Below, one piece after another: positions 1 to 6,946 of a DNA stretch of 64,000 nt; within the stretch, counting starts at the first letter, position 1; every line of letters starts with the position of its first letter. Under the pieces are notes generated by a model that worked only from the letters and a program-made list of their open reading frames with translations, made no database searches and was not told the DNA's origin. Origin of the DNA: Bradyrhizobium ottawaense (lineage in GTDB: Bacteria; Pseudomonadota; Alphaproteobacteria; Rhizobiales; Xanthobacteraceae). The stretch lies in the NCBI RefSeq assembly GCF_900099825.1, contig NZ_LT629693.1, positions 5,343,001 to 5,407,000 of the forward strand, given 5' to 3'. The position numbers were made by a program, and so were the translations under genes.

Positions 1-1767
1 CTGGCCGGTTTCGGTTCGGCCAAGGGCTCCAACGAGGAGGCCTATCTGTTCCAGAAGCTGGTGCGCACCGGGTTCGGCTCCAACAATGTCGATCACTGCA
101 CCCGGCTGTGCCACGCCTCGTCGGTGGCGGCGCTGATGGAAGGCCTCAATTCCGGCGCGGTGTCGGCGCCGTTCGCCGCCGCCATGGATGCCGAAGTCAT
201 CATCGTGATCGGCGCCAATCCGACCGTCAACCATCCGGTCGCGGCGACCTACATCAAGAACGCGGCCCAGCGCGGCGCCAAGCTGATCGTGATAGACCCG
301 CGCAAGCAGTCGCTGTCGCGCCATGCCCATCAGCATCTGCAGTTCAAGGCCGGCAGCGACGTCGCGATGCTGAACGCGATGCTGCATACCATCATCACCG
401 AAGGGCTGACCGACCAGCAATATATCGCGGGCTATACCGAGGGCTTCGACGAACTCGCCGAGCGCATCAAGGATTTCCCGCCGGAAAAGATGGAAGCCAT
501 CTGCGGTATCCCGGCCGAAACCCTGAAGGAAGTGGCGCGGATGTATGCGCGGTCGCGCGCGTCGCTGATTTTCTGGGGCATGGGCATCAGCCAGCACATC
601 CACGGCACCGACAATGCGCGCTGCCTGATCGCGCTGGCGCTGATCACCGGCCAGATCGGCCGTCCCGGCACCGGCCTGCATCCGCTGCGCGGCCAGAACA
701 ACGTGCAGGGCGCCTCCGACGCCGGCCTGATTCCGATGTTCCTGCCGGACTACCAGCCGGTCGGCCGCACCGATCTGCGCGAACCCTTCGAAAAGCTCTG
801 GCATCAGGACCTCGATCCGGTTCGTGGCTTGACGGTGGTCGAGATCATGAACGCGATCCATGCCGGCGAGATCACCGGCATGTATATCGAGGGCGAAAAC
901 CCCGCGATGTCGGACCCCGACCTGCAGCATGCGCGCGAGGCGCTGGCGAAACTCGATCATCTGGTGGTGCAGGATCTGTTCGTCACCGAAACGGCATTCC
1001 ATGCCGACGTGATCCTGCCGGCCTCGGCGTTCGCGGAGAAATCCGGCTCCTTCACCAACACCGACCGCCGCGTGCAATTGGCGCGCGAGGTGATCAAGCC
1101 GCCCGGTGATGCGCGGCAGGATCTCTGGATCATCCAGGAAATCGCCAAGCGCATGGGCCTGCCCTGGAACTACGACGGTCCGGGTGAGGTGTTCACCGAG
1201 ATGACGCAGGTGATGCCGTCGCTGCAGAACATCACCTGGGATCGCCTGGTGCGCGAGGGGGCGGTGACCTATCCGGTCGACGCCTCCGATCAGCCCGGCA
1301 ACGAGATCATTTTCACCACCGGTTTCCCGACCGAGAGCGGTCGCGGCAAGATCGTGCCGGCCAAGGTGATCGCGCCGGACGAGGTGCCCGACGACGAATA
1401 TCCGATGGTGCTGTCGACGGGACGCGTGCTCGAGCACTGGCACACCGGCTCGATGACCCGCCGCGCCAGCGTGCTCGACCAGATCGAGCCGGAGGCGGTG
1501 GCCTTCATGTCGCCAAAGGACATGCGGCGGCTCAGCGTGTGGCCCGGCGATTTCATCCGGCTGGAAACCCGCCGCGGCGCGGTCGAGGTCAAGGTGCGCT
1601 CCGACCGCGACGTGCCGGAGAACATGGTGTTCATGCCGTTCTGCTACGCGGAGGCGGCGGCAAATCTCCTGACCAATCCGGCGCTCGATCCGTTCGGCAA
1701 GATTCCCGAATTCAAGTTCTGCGCCGTGCGCGCCGAAAAGGCCGAGATCCGCAGCGCGGCGGAGTAA
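1..1767 (+). CDS. Formate dehydrogenase alpha subunit, 3' part (molybdopterin oxidoreductase)
   Basis: Catalytic subunit of a molybdenum/tungsten bis-MGD formate dehydrogenase, oxidising formate to CO2. The reading frame is open from base 1, so the N-terminal [2Fe-2S]/[4Fe-4S] region lies upstream of the window. The visible stretch CTRLCHASS aligns with the FdhF active-site segment CARVUHGPS. The metal ligand is therefore a cysteine (codon 109-111, TGC) followed by the catalytic His, not selenocysteine. Further on are the GMGISQH region, the family block VILPASAFAEKSGSFTNTDR and a C-terminal molydopterin dinucleotide-binding domain (about 1400-1740). The length and motifs suit the cytosolic NAD-dependent FdsA type, but the other subunits are not visible. 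No fdsD or fdhD follows it; a repeat and an oppositely oriented gene do. Family is certain, subtype inferred. Confidence 0.93.
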   Translation: MAGFGSAKGSNEEAYLFQKLVRTGFGSNNVDHCTRLCHASSVAALMEGLNSGAVSAPFAAAMDAEVIIVIGANPTVNHPVAATYIKNAAQRGAKLIVIDPRKQSLSRHAHQHLQFKAGSDVAMLNAMLHTIITEGLTDQQYIAGYTEGFDELAERIKDFPPEKMEAICGIPAETLKEVARMYARSRASLIFWGMGISQHIHGTDNARCLIALALITGQIGRPGTGLHPLRGQNNVQGASDAGLIPMFLPDYQPVGRTDLREPFEKLWHQDLDPVRGLTVVEIMNAIHAGEITGMYIEGENPAMSDPDLQHAREALAKLDHLVVQDLFVTETAFHADVILPASAFAEKSGSFTNTDRRVQLAREVIKPPGDARQDLWIIQEIAKRMGLPWNYDGPGEVFTEMTQVMPSLQNITWDRLVREGAVTYPVDASDQPGNEIIFTTGFPTESGRGKIVPAKVIAPDEVPDDEYPMVLSTGRVLEHWHTGSMTRRASVLDQIEPEAVAFMSPKDMRRLSVWPGDFIRLETRRGAVEVKVRSDRDVPENMVFMPFCYAEAAANLLTNPALDPFGKIPEFKFCAVRAEKAEIRSAAE

Positions 1768-1770
1768 GCC

Positions 1771-1869
1771 TAGAGCCTTACCGGTTCTGATTGAACCGGG
1801 CTCTACTCTCTTGTTTTGACGCGTTTTCTTTACGCGAACCGGCGTCCACTTCGCTCGAAAACGCTCTAG
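1771..1869. repeat. Dispersed palindromic intergenic repeat after the formate dehydrogenase gene
   Basis: The first arm pair is agagccttaccggttc and gaaccgggctct (imperfect, 1772-1804), followed by ctcttgttttgacgcg, an acgcgaacc half and a closing aaaacgctcta. I recognise this arrangement as a common intergenic element of Bradyrhizobium-type genomes (recollection, not a search). The first hairpin may also end transcription of the upstream gene, although no clean U-tract follows it directly. Confidence 0.6.
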
Positions 1870-1884
1870 CGGAAGCGGCGATGC

Positions 1885-2703
1885 TCAGTTGGTGCGGGCC
1901 GCCGCGGCGGCCCGCTCCGCGGCCTTGTTCTCCGCCACAATGGTTTCGAGCCGCGCGATGTTTTCCAGCAGGCGCTGGCTGGTCAGGACCAGAAAATAAT
2001 ACCCGAATTGCGGGTTCTGAAAGTAGATCTCGAGCAGCTTCTCGTAGGTGATGGTCAGCACCTGACCGTCTTCGGTGCATTCGATCGTCGCCGTGCGCCG
2101 GTTATCCGGCGACAGGAAGCCGAGTTCGCCCATCAGGCGTCCCGGCGGTACCGCGACGCCGATCTCCTTGACCAGAAATTGGCCGGTGACCGTCAGCAGC
2201 ATGTCCTGTGCCGGGTCGTCCTTCTTGAACAGAATCTCGCCCTTGCGATATTTGCGCGTGGTCATGAACGGCTTCAGCCATTCCATCGACATGTCGCCCG
2301 CCGTGGCGGCACGCGCCTTCCTGACCAGGTTGAGCATCTGATGAAGGCGAAGCCCGTTGATGGGCAGCAGCAGCAGATACAACAGAAAGGTCTTGATGTC
2401 GCCGGAGAGCGCGCCGAAGGCGGCGAAACAGGTGCAGCCGACCATGTTGGCGACGCGCAACGGCACCATCGTGTGCGTCAGCAGCGTGGCGACAAAGAAC
2501 ACCGCGCCCACCAAAGCAAACATGTTGGCGAGCGTGATGTTCGCCAGCAGGATTTCCAGAAGACGATTGAACAGGGCGTCGTAGGTGATGTTGTTGGGAT
2601 CGAGACCCAGCTGAACCAGGATCTTTGCGAACCGCAGGTTGTCGGCTGCCGTGTTGAGAATGCGATCCAGGATTCCGGAAAGGTTCGCGCTGGTAGAGTT
2701 CAT
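1885..2703 (-). CDS. Popeye-like membrane protein with a C-terminal cyclic-nucleotide-binding domain
   Basis: About 272 residues. The N-terminal half holds hydrophobic segments (around NMFALVGAVFFVATLL and IKTFLLYLLLLPINGLRL), which predict three membrane passes. The C-terminal half is a cNMP-binding/Crp-like beta-roll: KGEILFKKDDPAQDMLLTV, then GELGFLSPDNRRTAT, which keeps the Gly-Glu and Arg-Thr-Ala of the phosphate-binding cassette. There is no HTH, so it is not a Crp regulator. Three membrane helices plus one cNMP domain resemble Popeye (POPDC) proteins and their bacterial relatives, and the LLPINGLRLHQML linker fits that. The ORF extends upstream to 2865, but I chose the ATG at 2703 because the upstream 54 codons have no family character. 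It is monocistronic. Ligand and role are unknown. Confidence 0.72.
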   Translation of the reverse strand: MNSTSANLSGILDRILNTAADNLRFAKILVQLGLDPNNITYDALFNRLLEILLANITLANMFALVGAVFFVATLLTHTMVPLRVANMVGCTCFAAFGALSGDIKTFLLYLLLLPINGLRLHQMLNLVRKARAATAGDMSMEWLKPFMTTRKYRKGEILFKKDDPAQDMLLTVTGQFLVKEIGVAVPPGRLMGELGFLSPDNRRTATIECTEDGQVLTITYEKLLEIYFQNPQFGYYFLVLTSQRLLENIARLETIVAENKAAERAAAAARTN

Positions 2704-2861
2704 GGTTGCGTCAATAACAGAGGGCGTGACGGAAAGACCCTGGCCTTTGGCGCAATGATCCGGGCAACGGCGCTCGCTGCCGGTGGCATCGTAAGGGTGA
2801 ACGGACGGCAGGTAAAGGCTTCGTCGCTTCGGGATACCATCCGCCCAAGTCAAGAATTCAG

Positions 2862-3344
2862 TCAATAATTCAGGCGGGACAGGAATATTCCGGTCTTCAG
2901 CGCGATCGTACCGGCAAGGACAGCCATCATTAGCGAAACGTAGATGGCGGCACTGACGCTTCGTAACATTCGTGTGACTTCCGTGTGGGCCAGCAGCGGA
3001 TTGCCTTGGTTTTCCAGGTCGAGCTCAATGTTGTCGGCCGGGAATATCGTCGCGCATCGTGCCGGCCACGCGCTTCGCGTGGCAAAGCGAATGGCGGCCT
3101 GCTTGCGCCAGAACAGCCCGCCGGATTTTCCGTCGGCGCCCCGCGCGACCCAGTGGCCGTCCTTGTTGCGGCCGATGAAAAACACCGGAATGGCCTCGCT
3201 GAGGTCTTCGGGGCCGGGACGCAGAAATGGCGTGTCTGCGGCGTGCTGCGGCTCATTGTGAACAGGCGATGCGCGCGTTGCGATCGATTGTTCTTGTCCA
3301 GTTCTGCTTCCGAGAAGGTCGTCGCTGCAGGTCATCGTGCTCAT
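2862..3344 (-). CDS. Hypothetical protein, paralogue of the 5026-5418 product, with C-terminal membrane helix
   Basis: About 160 residues from the ATG at 3344 (the ORF runs up to 3413; ATG 3335 is also possible and no start has a strong ribosome site). A low-complexity N-terminus leads into a compact domain starting IPVFFIGRNKDGHWVA, then GGLFWRKQAA and a NIELDL end. A single hydrophobic helix near the C-terminus (SVSAAIYVSLMMAVLAGTIA) should anchor it in the membrane. The same signature, IGRN..G.WVA....G..GGLF and N-I-x-E-L-D, recurs in the gene at 5026-5418, so the two are paralogues. I do not recognise an assigned function. The fold length and strand pattern recall small DUF2188-type domains, but this is a guess. 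Confidence 0.6.
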   Translation of the reverse strand: MSTMTCSDDLLGSRTGQEQSIATRASPVHNEPQHAADTPFLRPGPEDLSEAIPVFFIGRNKDGHWVARGADGKSGGLFWRKQAAIRFATRSAWPARCATIFPADNIELDLENQGNPLLAHTEVTRMLRSVSAAIYVSLMMAVLAGTIALKTGIFLSRLNY

Positions 3345-3605
3345 CGAAAATGCCGTCCCAAAGCCAGTGCGGGCCACCGGTGGCGCCCGAATGCATGTAG
3401 GTCCGTGCGCCATATGAATTCGAGACGGCCGAACGGCACGTCGTATAGGGACGGCATAGTGGATTGCGGCCTCGTCATGAGGCGCTGCAGTCGAATGCCG
3501 TGCTTATGTCGTTCCTATGGGAAAGCGGGAATGCTGCTCTCGAATTCAAATGCCGTCCGACTCATCTTTCCAGCAGGCGGCACAGGGCCGCGTTGGAGAC
3601 GGAAG

Positions 3606-3848
3606 ATGATACACTCAGCGCGCGTCGACTATCGTTTCGGAAGAATGGCTGCAAAGCCCGTTCGCGCCACAACTGGCCGAAGCGCTCGCGGGGTGAGGCG
3701 CTTCTTCGGTGCCATGCTCAGGATCATTGCCGAGGCCAAGCTGCGGCGGCTTGCCCGTGAGCTGAGCATCCGCGGGGTTCGCTATCCATCGGTCAGGCTG
3801 GAGGGCGATCGATTTGTCGCCGATCAAGACCGTTCGCCTTCCAGATAA
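3606..3848 (+). CDS. Small basic hypothetical protein (80 aa)
   Basis: The start is the ATG at 3606, preceded by GGAG at 3595-3598 with a 7-base spacing. A second ATG at 3645 has a poorly placed site. The product is rich in Arg/Lys. Its middle reads as an amphipathic helix (RRFFGAMLRIIAEAKLRRLA) followed by RELSIRGVRYPSVRL. I recall similar short helical proteins annotated as hypothetical in Bradyrhizobium but cannot name a family. The next small ORF starts 15 bases after its stop on the same strand, which suggests a pair. Support comes only from the ribosome site and sequence character, so it could be a chance ORF in GC-rich DNA. Confidence 0.42.
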   Translation: MIHSARVDYRFGRMAAKPVRATTGRSARGVRRFFGAMLRIIAEAKLRRLARELSIRGVRYPSVRLEGDRFVADQDRSPSR

Positions 3849-3863
3849 CGTGAGTAAGAGCCT

Positions 3864-4055
3864 ATGACGTCGATTTTCTGGACTACGATCGCTACTTTTG
3901 GCTCGACGCTGCGGAAGGCGGCGCTCGCGCTCTTCGGATTCGTGGCCGGTCATGTCGCAGGGCCACTGCGATATCGACCAGAAGCCCATTACATGCGCGG
4001 ACCCGGGCCGAAATGGCGAGAAAAATACCTGCAGGATCATCCTGCACGCTGGTAG
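3864..4055 (+). CDS. Small hypothetical protein (63 aa) with an N-terminal hydrophobic helix
   Basis: It starts at ATG 3864, 15 bases after the preceding small ORF. The first half is hydrophobic (LRKAALALFGFVAGHVAG) and could be one membrane helix. The second half is basic and aromatic (HYMRGPGPKWREKYLQDHP). Spacing to the previous gene suggests co-transcription. The upstream site (gtaagagcct) is weak. It converges with the DapA-family gene ending at 4077. No family is recognised, and the call rests on plausible composition and position. Confidence 0.38.
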   Translation: MTSIFWTTIATFGSTLRKAALALFGFVAGHVAGPLRYRPEAHYMRGPGPKWREKYLQDHPARW

Positions 4056-4076
4056 CGCGGCAATAGGTCTGCCGGC

Positions 4077-5018
4077 TCAGCTCATCGCGAGCCGGCGGGG
4101 ACTGGCATCCGCGGACACCTTATCTTCACAGAGCGCCGTCATCGCCAATGCGACTGCCTTTCGTGCGTCATCTCCGAGCTCGACAAGCGGCAGCCGCACA
4201 GCGGGCTTCACCAACCCCAAACAGCTTAGGCCGTATTTCAGGGCGGCGACCTCTGAATCTGCCGAAAGCGCGGTCACCAACGCAGCAATGCGAGCCGATA
4301 ATCCTTCCGAGACCGGGATGTGACTTTTCATGCAGCCTTCGTAAATTCCGTGGCAGAGTTCCGGAAAAAGGTTGGCAACCATCGAAATGCAACCGTTCCC
4401 GCCGCTTGCCAGATAGGCCGGCGTGGTCGCGTCATCTCCGGACAGAAATCGAAACATCGGCGGCAGCGTCGGCTTCAGGCGCATCAGCCGCGCGACGCTT
4501 CCCGTTGCGTCCTTCAGGCCGATGAACTGCCTCGATTCCGATAGCCGGACGATGGTCTCGTCGGAGATTTCCCGCATGGTGCGTGAGGGGACATCGTGCA
4601 GAATGACCGGAAGGCCGGTCACGCCCACAATGGCCTGGAAATGAGCCAGGATACCCGCCTGCATCGGCTTGTTGTAGTACGGCACGACGGACAGTATCGC
4701 GTCGGCGCCGGCGGCCTCGGCCATCGTCGTCAGTTCCATCGCCTGGCCGGTCGCGTTCGAACCGGCGCCGGCGATGACGGCTACCCGGCCGCGGGCGATA
4801 TCGACCGCCGCGGCAACGATTTCTTCGTGCTCGTCGCGGCCGAGTGTCGAGTCCTCGCCCATGGTCTCGCCGACGACGATTGCCGTCGCGCCAGATCCGA
4901 TCTGGCGCTCACACAACGTCTCGAACGCAGGCCAGTCGACTCGGTCGCCATCGTCGAACGGTGTCGGAAGGTCGGCAATAAAGCCGCCAAGCCAATGCAT
5001 GGGCTGATGGAGGGTCAT
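4077..5018 (-). CDS. DapA/NAL-family aldolase or lyase with altered catalytic residues
   Basis: A 313-residue TIM-barrel protein of the dihydrodipicolinate synthase/N-acetylneuraminate lyase family. The Schiff-base lysine is present (K169 in FIGLKDATG), as are the PYYNKP segment (residues 113-118) and PSRT (144-147). Two hallmark sites differ from DHDPS. The GTTGE loop reads GETMGE, so the second Thr is Met. The proton-relay Tyr of the usual YNVPSRT block is His (H141 in LHDVPSRT). A role in lysine synthesis is therefore doubtful; a different pyruvate- or 2-oxoacid-using aldolase or hydratase is more likely (inference). The start is the ATG at 5018, seven bases after the stop of the upstream small gene, so the two probably form an operon. 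An in-frame upstream extension lacks family similarity. Confidence 0.85.
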   Translation of the reverse strand: MTLHQPMHWLGGFIADLPTPFDDGDRVDWPAFETLCERQIGSGATAIVVGETMGEDSTLGRDEHEEIVAAAVDIARGRVAVIAGAGSNATGQAMELTTMAEAAGADAILSVVPYYNKPMQAGILAHFQAIVGVTGLPVILHDVPSRTMREISDETIVRLSESRQFIGLKDATGSVARLMRLKPTLPPMFRFLSGDDATTPAYLASGGNGCISMVANLFPELCHGIYEGCMKSHIPVSEGLSARIAALVTALSADSEVAALKYGLSCLGLVKPAVRLPLVELGDDARKAVALAMTALCEDKVSADASPRRLAMS

Positions 5019-5025
5019 GGAACGC

Positions 5026-5418
5026 CTAGGCGGCCCTGGTCTGGCGAGAGCTCTCGTCAGCCTCAACCGTCAAAGGAGAGGGCTGCGCCTTGCGATGCAT
5101 GTCGAGCTCGACAATGTTGCTTGTCAGAACGATGGTTGCGGGATGATCGCCGTTCTCGAACAGCGCATATTTCATCGCTTGCGCGCGGTTGACGAAAAGG
5201 CCACCGAACAGTCCGTTCTGCTCCTGGGCAACCCAGTCACCCTGGCTGTTGCGGCCGATGATCACAAGGTGCGCGTTGCAGGATGGCGGCTCATCGAGTT
5301 TCTTCACGACACTTCTCCAGGTTTGTTGCGCTGAGGCTATCGTCTTACGTTTGCGCAACAACTCAGATATCAGACGAGGTCTCATATGAATGCGAGCGTG
5401 CGGCGGCGTCGATTTCAT
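5026..5418 (-). CDS. Hypothetical protein, paralogue of the 2862-3344 product
   Basis: About 130 residues from ATG 5418; ATG 5385 and GTG 5457 are alternatives, none with a strong ribosome site. The C-terminal half carries HLVIIGRNSQGDWVAQ, then GGLFVNRAQAMKYAL, HPATIVLTSNIVELDM. It matches the product of 2862-3344 position by position in the IGRN/WVA/GGLF/ELD signature, but has no C-terminal membrane helix and is probably soluble. It ends seven bases before the DapA-family gene on the same strand, implying a shared transcript. Function unknown. The conserved block may bind a ligand or partner common to both paralogues, which is inference. Confidence 0.6.
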   Translation of the reverse strand: MKSTPPHARIHMRPRLISELLRKRKTIASAQQTWRSVVKKLDEPPSCNAHLVIIGRNSQGDWVAQEQNGLFGGLFVNRAQAMKYALFENGDHPATIVLTSNIVELDMHRKAQPSPLTVEADESSRQTRAA

Positions 5419-5467
5419 AGGAGAGATGTAGGGAATCGGAACGTACGAGGCCCGCACTATCCGGTGT

Positions 5468-5731
5468 TCAGGACCACGCCTGGTTGATCGTGGCGGTCAA
5501 GGCGTAGAGCAGAGCATAGGCGGCGGCCTCGTCCCAATGCGTCAGCGTGCGGGCGAACATGCTTTCATGTCGCTTGATTCCGGTAACGACGCAGAGAACA
5601 ACGCTCAGAAGCAGAAGCGCCGCAAAACTTCGACCGAAGTCCGGATTTCCGAACGCGGCGAAGCTCACGAGAATCAGTATTCGCAGGACAAATCGTGCCG
5701 CGACCTGAACAGACTTGACGTTGGTAGTCAT
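5468..5731 (-). CDS. Small inner-membrane protein (87 aa)
   Basis: It starts at ATG 5731. Two clear hydrophobic segments are visible: FVLRILILVSFAAFG (about 13-27) and FAALLLLSVVLCVVTGI (about 36-52). A third, weaker one near the C-terminus reads EAAAYALLYALTATI. A basic loop KRHESMFART lies between the second and third. The gene is transcribed toward the 5026-5418 gene with a 49-base gap, so they may share a transcript. I do not recognise a family. Composition is convincing for an integral membrane protein, but no function can be proposed. Confidence 0.55.
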   Translation of the reverse strand: MTTNVKSVQVAARFVLRILILVSFAAFGNPDFGRSFAALLLLSVVLCVVTGIKRHESMFARTLTHWDEAAAYALLYALTATINQAWS

Positions 5732-5772
5732 CGGATACCATCAGGCCGTTTGGTGCCGCCACGAGATCGCGC

Positions 5773-6240
5773 TCAACCGAGGTTGTCGCAGAGCACCGGC
5801 TCGTACATCGGGTTGGCATCCTGCGGCACGGCCGGCACGCTGGTCTGGATTGTCGGAGCGGCTATCCGGCGGGCTTCGACAAACGCGCTCAGCAGGGCGA
5901 GCGCAAGATCGGCATGGCGGGCTTCGATCGCTGAATCGAGCCAGTCGGGAAGCTCGCGCTGGCGTGACAGCGCGCAATGCCATTCGCCCTCGTCATAGGC
6001 GATCCGGCGCAATTGCCATTGCGGGAGCTCCAGGTCGATCAGAGCGAGGGCCGCATCGGTCCAGGCACCCGATTCGAGCAGCCGTTCGAGGCGAAAGGAC
6101 TTTTCGCTTTGCCCGAGCGAGGGAAAGCGCCGGCATGTCTCGCGGATGACGTCGGAGATGATGTCGGCGGTGACAGCATCGGCGTTATGAAGCCGCTCGA
6201 CGAGTTCGGCGGGGTTTTGATGTTGGGAAGGGAGCAGCAT
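5773..6240 (-). CDS. Hypothetical cytosolic protein (155 aa)
   Basis: It starts at ATG 6240. It is mostly alpha-helical, without signal peptide or membrane segment. Features include ADIISDVIRETCRRFPSLGQ near the N-terminus, a central LPQWQLRRIAYDEGEWHCAL with conserved-looking Trp and Cys, and a helix DSAIEARHADLALALLSAF. The last 25 residues look disordered. It resembles proteins of this size annotated as hypothetical in Bradyrhizobium (recollection). It lies 41 bases upstream of the small membrane-protein gene on the same strand and could head that transcript. Function unknown. Confidence 0.62.
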   Translation of the reverse strand: MLLPSQHQNPAELVERLHNADAVTADIISDVIRETCRRFPSLGQSEKSFRLERLLESGAWTDAALALIDLELPQWQLRRIAYDEGEWHCALSRQRELPDWLDSAIEARHADLALALLSAFVEARRIAAPTIQTSVPAVPQDANPMYEPVLCDNLG

Positions 6241-6644
6241 GGCGATATCTCACGTGAAGCGCGGCTGAAACTGCAGCCACGCTGCCAAAGTGGCGAAAAC
6301 GCCATTTGAAAACGAGAGGAGGCGAGGGGCGGAGATATAGGGATTTCATAAAGATGGCTCCTGTCGTCCCTGCCTAGTGCGCAATTGCGCACGGGGCGCA
6401 GGGACCCATAGCCACCGATGCCTATTTTGCGAATGCCGTTGCGGCTCAGCCCTATCGCGGGAGCCACGCGGTATGGGTCCCTGCGTTCGCAGGGACGACA
6501 CCCATGGAGGTCGTTGCCTTTATGAGATTCCTATAACGTCCCGTCCCCTCCCGCCTCGAAAACCTATGCGCAGAGTGGCACTTCACCACCATCAAAGCGC
6601 GGCCGTTGGTTTGGCCCGCGGTTTACGTCGCACAGGAACATCCC
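6241..6644. other. Gene-free stretch upstream of the kdp locus
   Basis: A 404-base interval between the divergent hypothetical gene and the kdp micro-ORFs. A long inverted repeat (6335-6537) fills half of it. The remaining 100 bases before 6645 must hold the kdp promoter and any KdpE operator, but I could not pick a convincing -35/-10 pair or a KdpE site by eye. Confidence 0.5.
6335..6537. repeat. Long imperfect inverted repeat upstream of kdp
   Basis: The left arm begins atatagggatttcataaag and continues to cctgtcgtccctgc. The right arm mirrors it: gcagggacgaca, then cctttatgagattcctataa. An inner pair, gcagggacccata and tatgggtccctgc, nests inside. Total span is about 203 bases. It could be a mobile-derived miniature element, or simply a large dispersed repeat. 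It has no coding content. Confidence 0.7.
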
Positions 6645-6728
6645 ATGCTGGACATTGTCATGCTGGCGCTAGGCCTCGGCTTCTTCGTGGTGGGCATAGG
6701 TTACGCCTATGCCTGCGAACGGCTGTGA
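6645..6728 (+). CDS. 27-residue single-helix membrane peptide upstream of kdpF
   Basis: ATG 6645 to TGA 6728 encodes a 27-residue peptide. Its core is one hydrophobic helix (MLALGLGFFVVGIGYAYA) followed by a short CERL tail. The ORF is followed after 13 bases by kdpF, whose ribosome site (aaggagag) overlaps the end of the gap. Its size, helix and position imitate KdpF, the small subunit that stabilises KdpFABC. It may be a second KdpF-like subunit or an upstream leader peptide. I have a memory of such peptides beside kdp in related genomes but cannot cite one. Confidence 0.6.
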   Translation: MLDIVMLALGLGFFVVGIGYAYACERL

Positions 6729-6741
6729 GAAGGAGAGCACC

Positions 6742-6831
6742 ATGACCTTCGATTATTCGCTCGCTGCCCTCGTTTCGGTGGGCCTGCTGTTCTACCTCAC
6801 CTACGCCCTGCTGCGGCCCGAGCGGTTCTGA
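6742..6831 (+). CDS. kdpF: Potassium-transporting ATPase small subunit KdpF
   Basis: 29 residues, ATG 6742 to TGA 6831, with a strong ribosome site (AAGGAGAG, about seven bases upstream). The sequence is a single membrane helix ending LLFYLTYALLRPERF. The Y-A-L-L-x-P-E-x-F end is the hallmark of KdpF (typically 26-30 residues). In the KdpFABC complex this peptide binds at the KdpA/KdpB interface in the inner membrane and stabilises it. It lies directly before another micro-ORF and kdpA. Confidence 0.88.
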   Translation: MTFDYSLAALVSVGLLFYLTYALLRPERF

Positions 6832-6838
6832 TCGCGCC

Positions 6839-6934
6839 ATGCTCGCGCTGGTCCAGATCGTGCTCGCGTTTGTTGTGACTTCGGCGCTGCTGATTGCGCT
6901 TCTGCGCATGCTGCTGCGTGCCAGACTTTCCTGA
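6839..6934 (+). CDS. 31-residue single-helix membrane peptide between kdpF and kdpA
   Basis: ATG 6839 to TGA 6934; it starts seven bases after the kdpF stop and ends 12 bases before the kdpA start. The peptide is one long hydrophobic helix (QIVLAFVVTSALLIALLRML) with an Arg-rich C-terminus (LLRARLS). There is no obvious ribosome site, so translation would rely on coupling to kdpF. It does not have the P-E-x-F end of KdpF. It could be a third small subunit or a chance product in an intergenic spacer, but the tight spacing on both sides and clean helix favour a real gene. Confidence 0.5.
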   Translation: MLALVQIVLAFVVTSALLIALLRMLLRARLS

Positions 6935-6946
6935 AGGACTCCGACT

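Noticed and set aside
109..111. Selenocysteine in formate dehydrogenase
   Set aside because: The aligned codon is TGC (Cys), not TGA, so it is the Cys form.
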